DNA from: Candidatus Aenigmatarchaeota archaeon
GTDB taxonomy: Archaea; Aenigmatarchaeota; Aenigmatarchaeia; PWEA01; JAGHBM01
Length of the DNA stretch: 5,385 bases
Direction of reading: 5' to 3'
NCBI GenBank assembly: GCA_023133195.1
Contig: JAGLWW010000053.1
Location: 1 to 5,385 of the forward strand
Of the stretch, positions 5,221-5,385 are shown one piece after another. Made by a program: the position numbers and the translations under genes. Position 1 is the first letter of the stretch; the number at the start of each line of letters is the position of its first letter. Below the pieces are notes generated by a model. That model made no database searches. It was not told the DNA's origin and saw only the letters and a list, made by a program, of their open reading frames with translations.

Positions 5221-5384
5221 GCATATCCTGTTTTTTTATTTTTTTCTTTCTTTATACCTTTCAATCTTACGCTGATTTTTTTCAGTTGTTTTTTTATTTT
5301 TTTGCCGATTGACTCTCCCGCTTCCGGAGAAGTATACTTGAACTTCTTTACTTTATAAGACTCCTTTGGAGCAGGCATGAACAT
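5205..5384 (-). CDS. Small, very basic protein or C-terminal end of a longer one (reaches window edge)
   Basis: An uninterrupted frame runs from the right edge to a TAA at 5205-5207, with ATG codons at 5384 and 5378. From 5384 it encodes 59 residues starting M-F-M-P-A-P-K-E-S-Y and ending G-Y-A-W-K-K-K. Twenty residues are lysine and only four are acidic. No hydrophobic segment or known motif is seen. It may be a complete small nucleic-acid- or membrane-surface-binding protein, or the basic cytoplasmic tail of a larger product; the window ends one base before the first ATG, so this cannot be settled. The other two minus-strand frames give no better candidate here. It overlaps the downstream membrane protein gene by 16 bases, a tight arrangement that favours a real gene. 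I do not recognise a family. Confidence 0.45.
   Translation of the reverse strand: MFMPAPKESYKVKKFKYTSPEAGESIGKKIKKQLKKISVRLKGIKKEKNKKTGYAWKKK
5251..5258 (-). promoter_or_regulatory. Possible internal TATA box before the membrane protein gene
   Basis: The minus strand reads GGTATAAA, centred 34 bases before the ATG at 5220. This would give a short leader holding the AGGAT ribosome-binding sequence. It lies inside the small basic reading frame, so it may be chance in lysine-rich coding DNA. Confidence 0.2.
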
Positions 5385-5385
5385 G

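Noticed and set aside
5229..5255. T-rich stretch on the plus strand as a terminator.
   Set aside because: No plus-strand transcript is expected there; on the minus strand it is the A-rich, lysine-coding part of the small basic frame.
1..5385. CRISPR arrays, tRNA or rRNA genes, insertion sequences and attachment sites.
   Set aside because: No regularly spaced repeats, cloverleaf-like sequences, transposase motifs or long terminal inverted repeats were seen on reading both strands.

Overview
The window looks archaeal. The coding DNA is AT-rich and favours AGA/AGG for arginine and ATA for isoleucine. TATA-like boxes (TTTAAATA type) sit about 26 bases upstream of inferred transcription starts, and two divergent genes appear to be leaderless. 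The gene content also fits: an ABC transporter paired with a membrane-anchored COG1361/CARDB-like surface protein, and a COG2522-like helix-turn-helix regulator. A small-genome (DPANN-type) or euryarchaeal source is plausible, but the lineage cannot be fixed from this sequence.

Layout. Positions 1-1075 (minus strand) hold a two-gene unit: an AAG/MPG-family 3-methyladenine DNA glycosylase (515-1075), then an Xaa-Pro peptidase/creatinase-like M24 protein (from 521 leftwards, cut by the window edge), overlapping by 7 bases. A 33-base AT-rich gap (1076-1108) carries back-to-back promoters. Positions 1109-3903 (plus) are a tight three-gene operon: a MacB/LolD-type ABC ATPase, a secreted and C-terminally anchored two-domain beta-sandwich protein, and a MacB/FtsX-type permease. 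A T-rich terminator candidate follows. Positions 3935-4003 form a compact promoter with a perfect 8-bp-arm inverted repeat abutting the TATA box. It drives a 109-residue HTH regulator (4004-4333) with a C-terminal CxxCxxC cluster. Converging on it, with stop codons overlapping by 4 bases, is a minus-strand polytopic membrane protein of unknown function (4330-5220). At the right edge, a small very basic reading frame (5205-5384, minus) overlaps the start of the membrane protein gene by 16 bases and may be the end of a longer gene.

How they may work together. The ATPase and permease have the hallmarks of a type VII (mechanotransmission, MacB-like) ABC system. Bacterial systems of this kind often use a periplasmic adaptor; here its genomic place is taken by the CARDB-like anchored protein, which is probably an extracytoplasmic partner. 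The regulator has its own promoter and probably controls itself; control of the neighbouring transporter is only a proximity inference. The most testable unusual points are the probable operator at 3935-3953 with a repeated half-site at 3976-3983, the four-cysteine regulator, the non-standard third transporter component, and the unrecognised membrane protein with its basic small partner.
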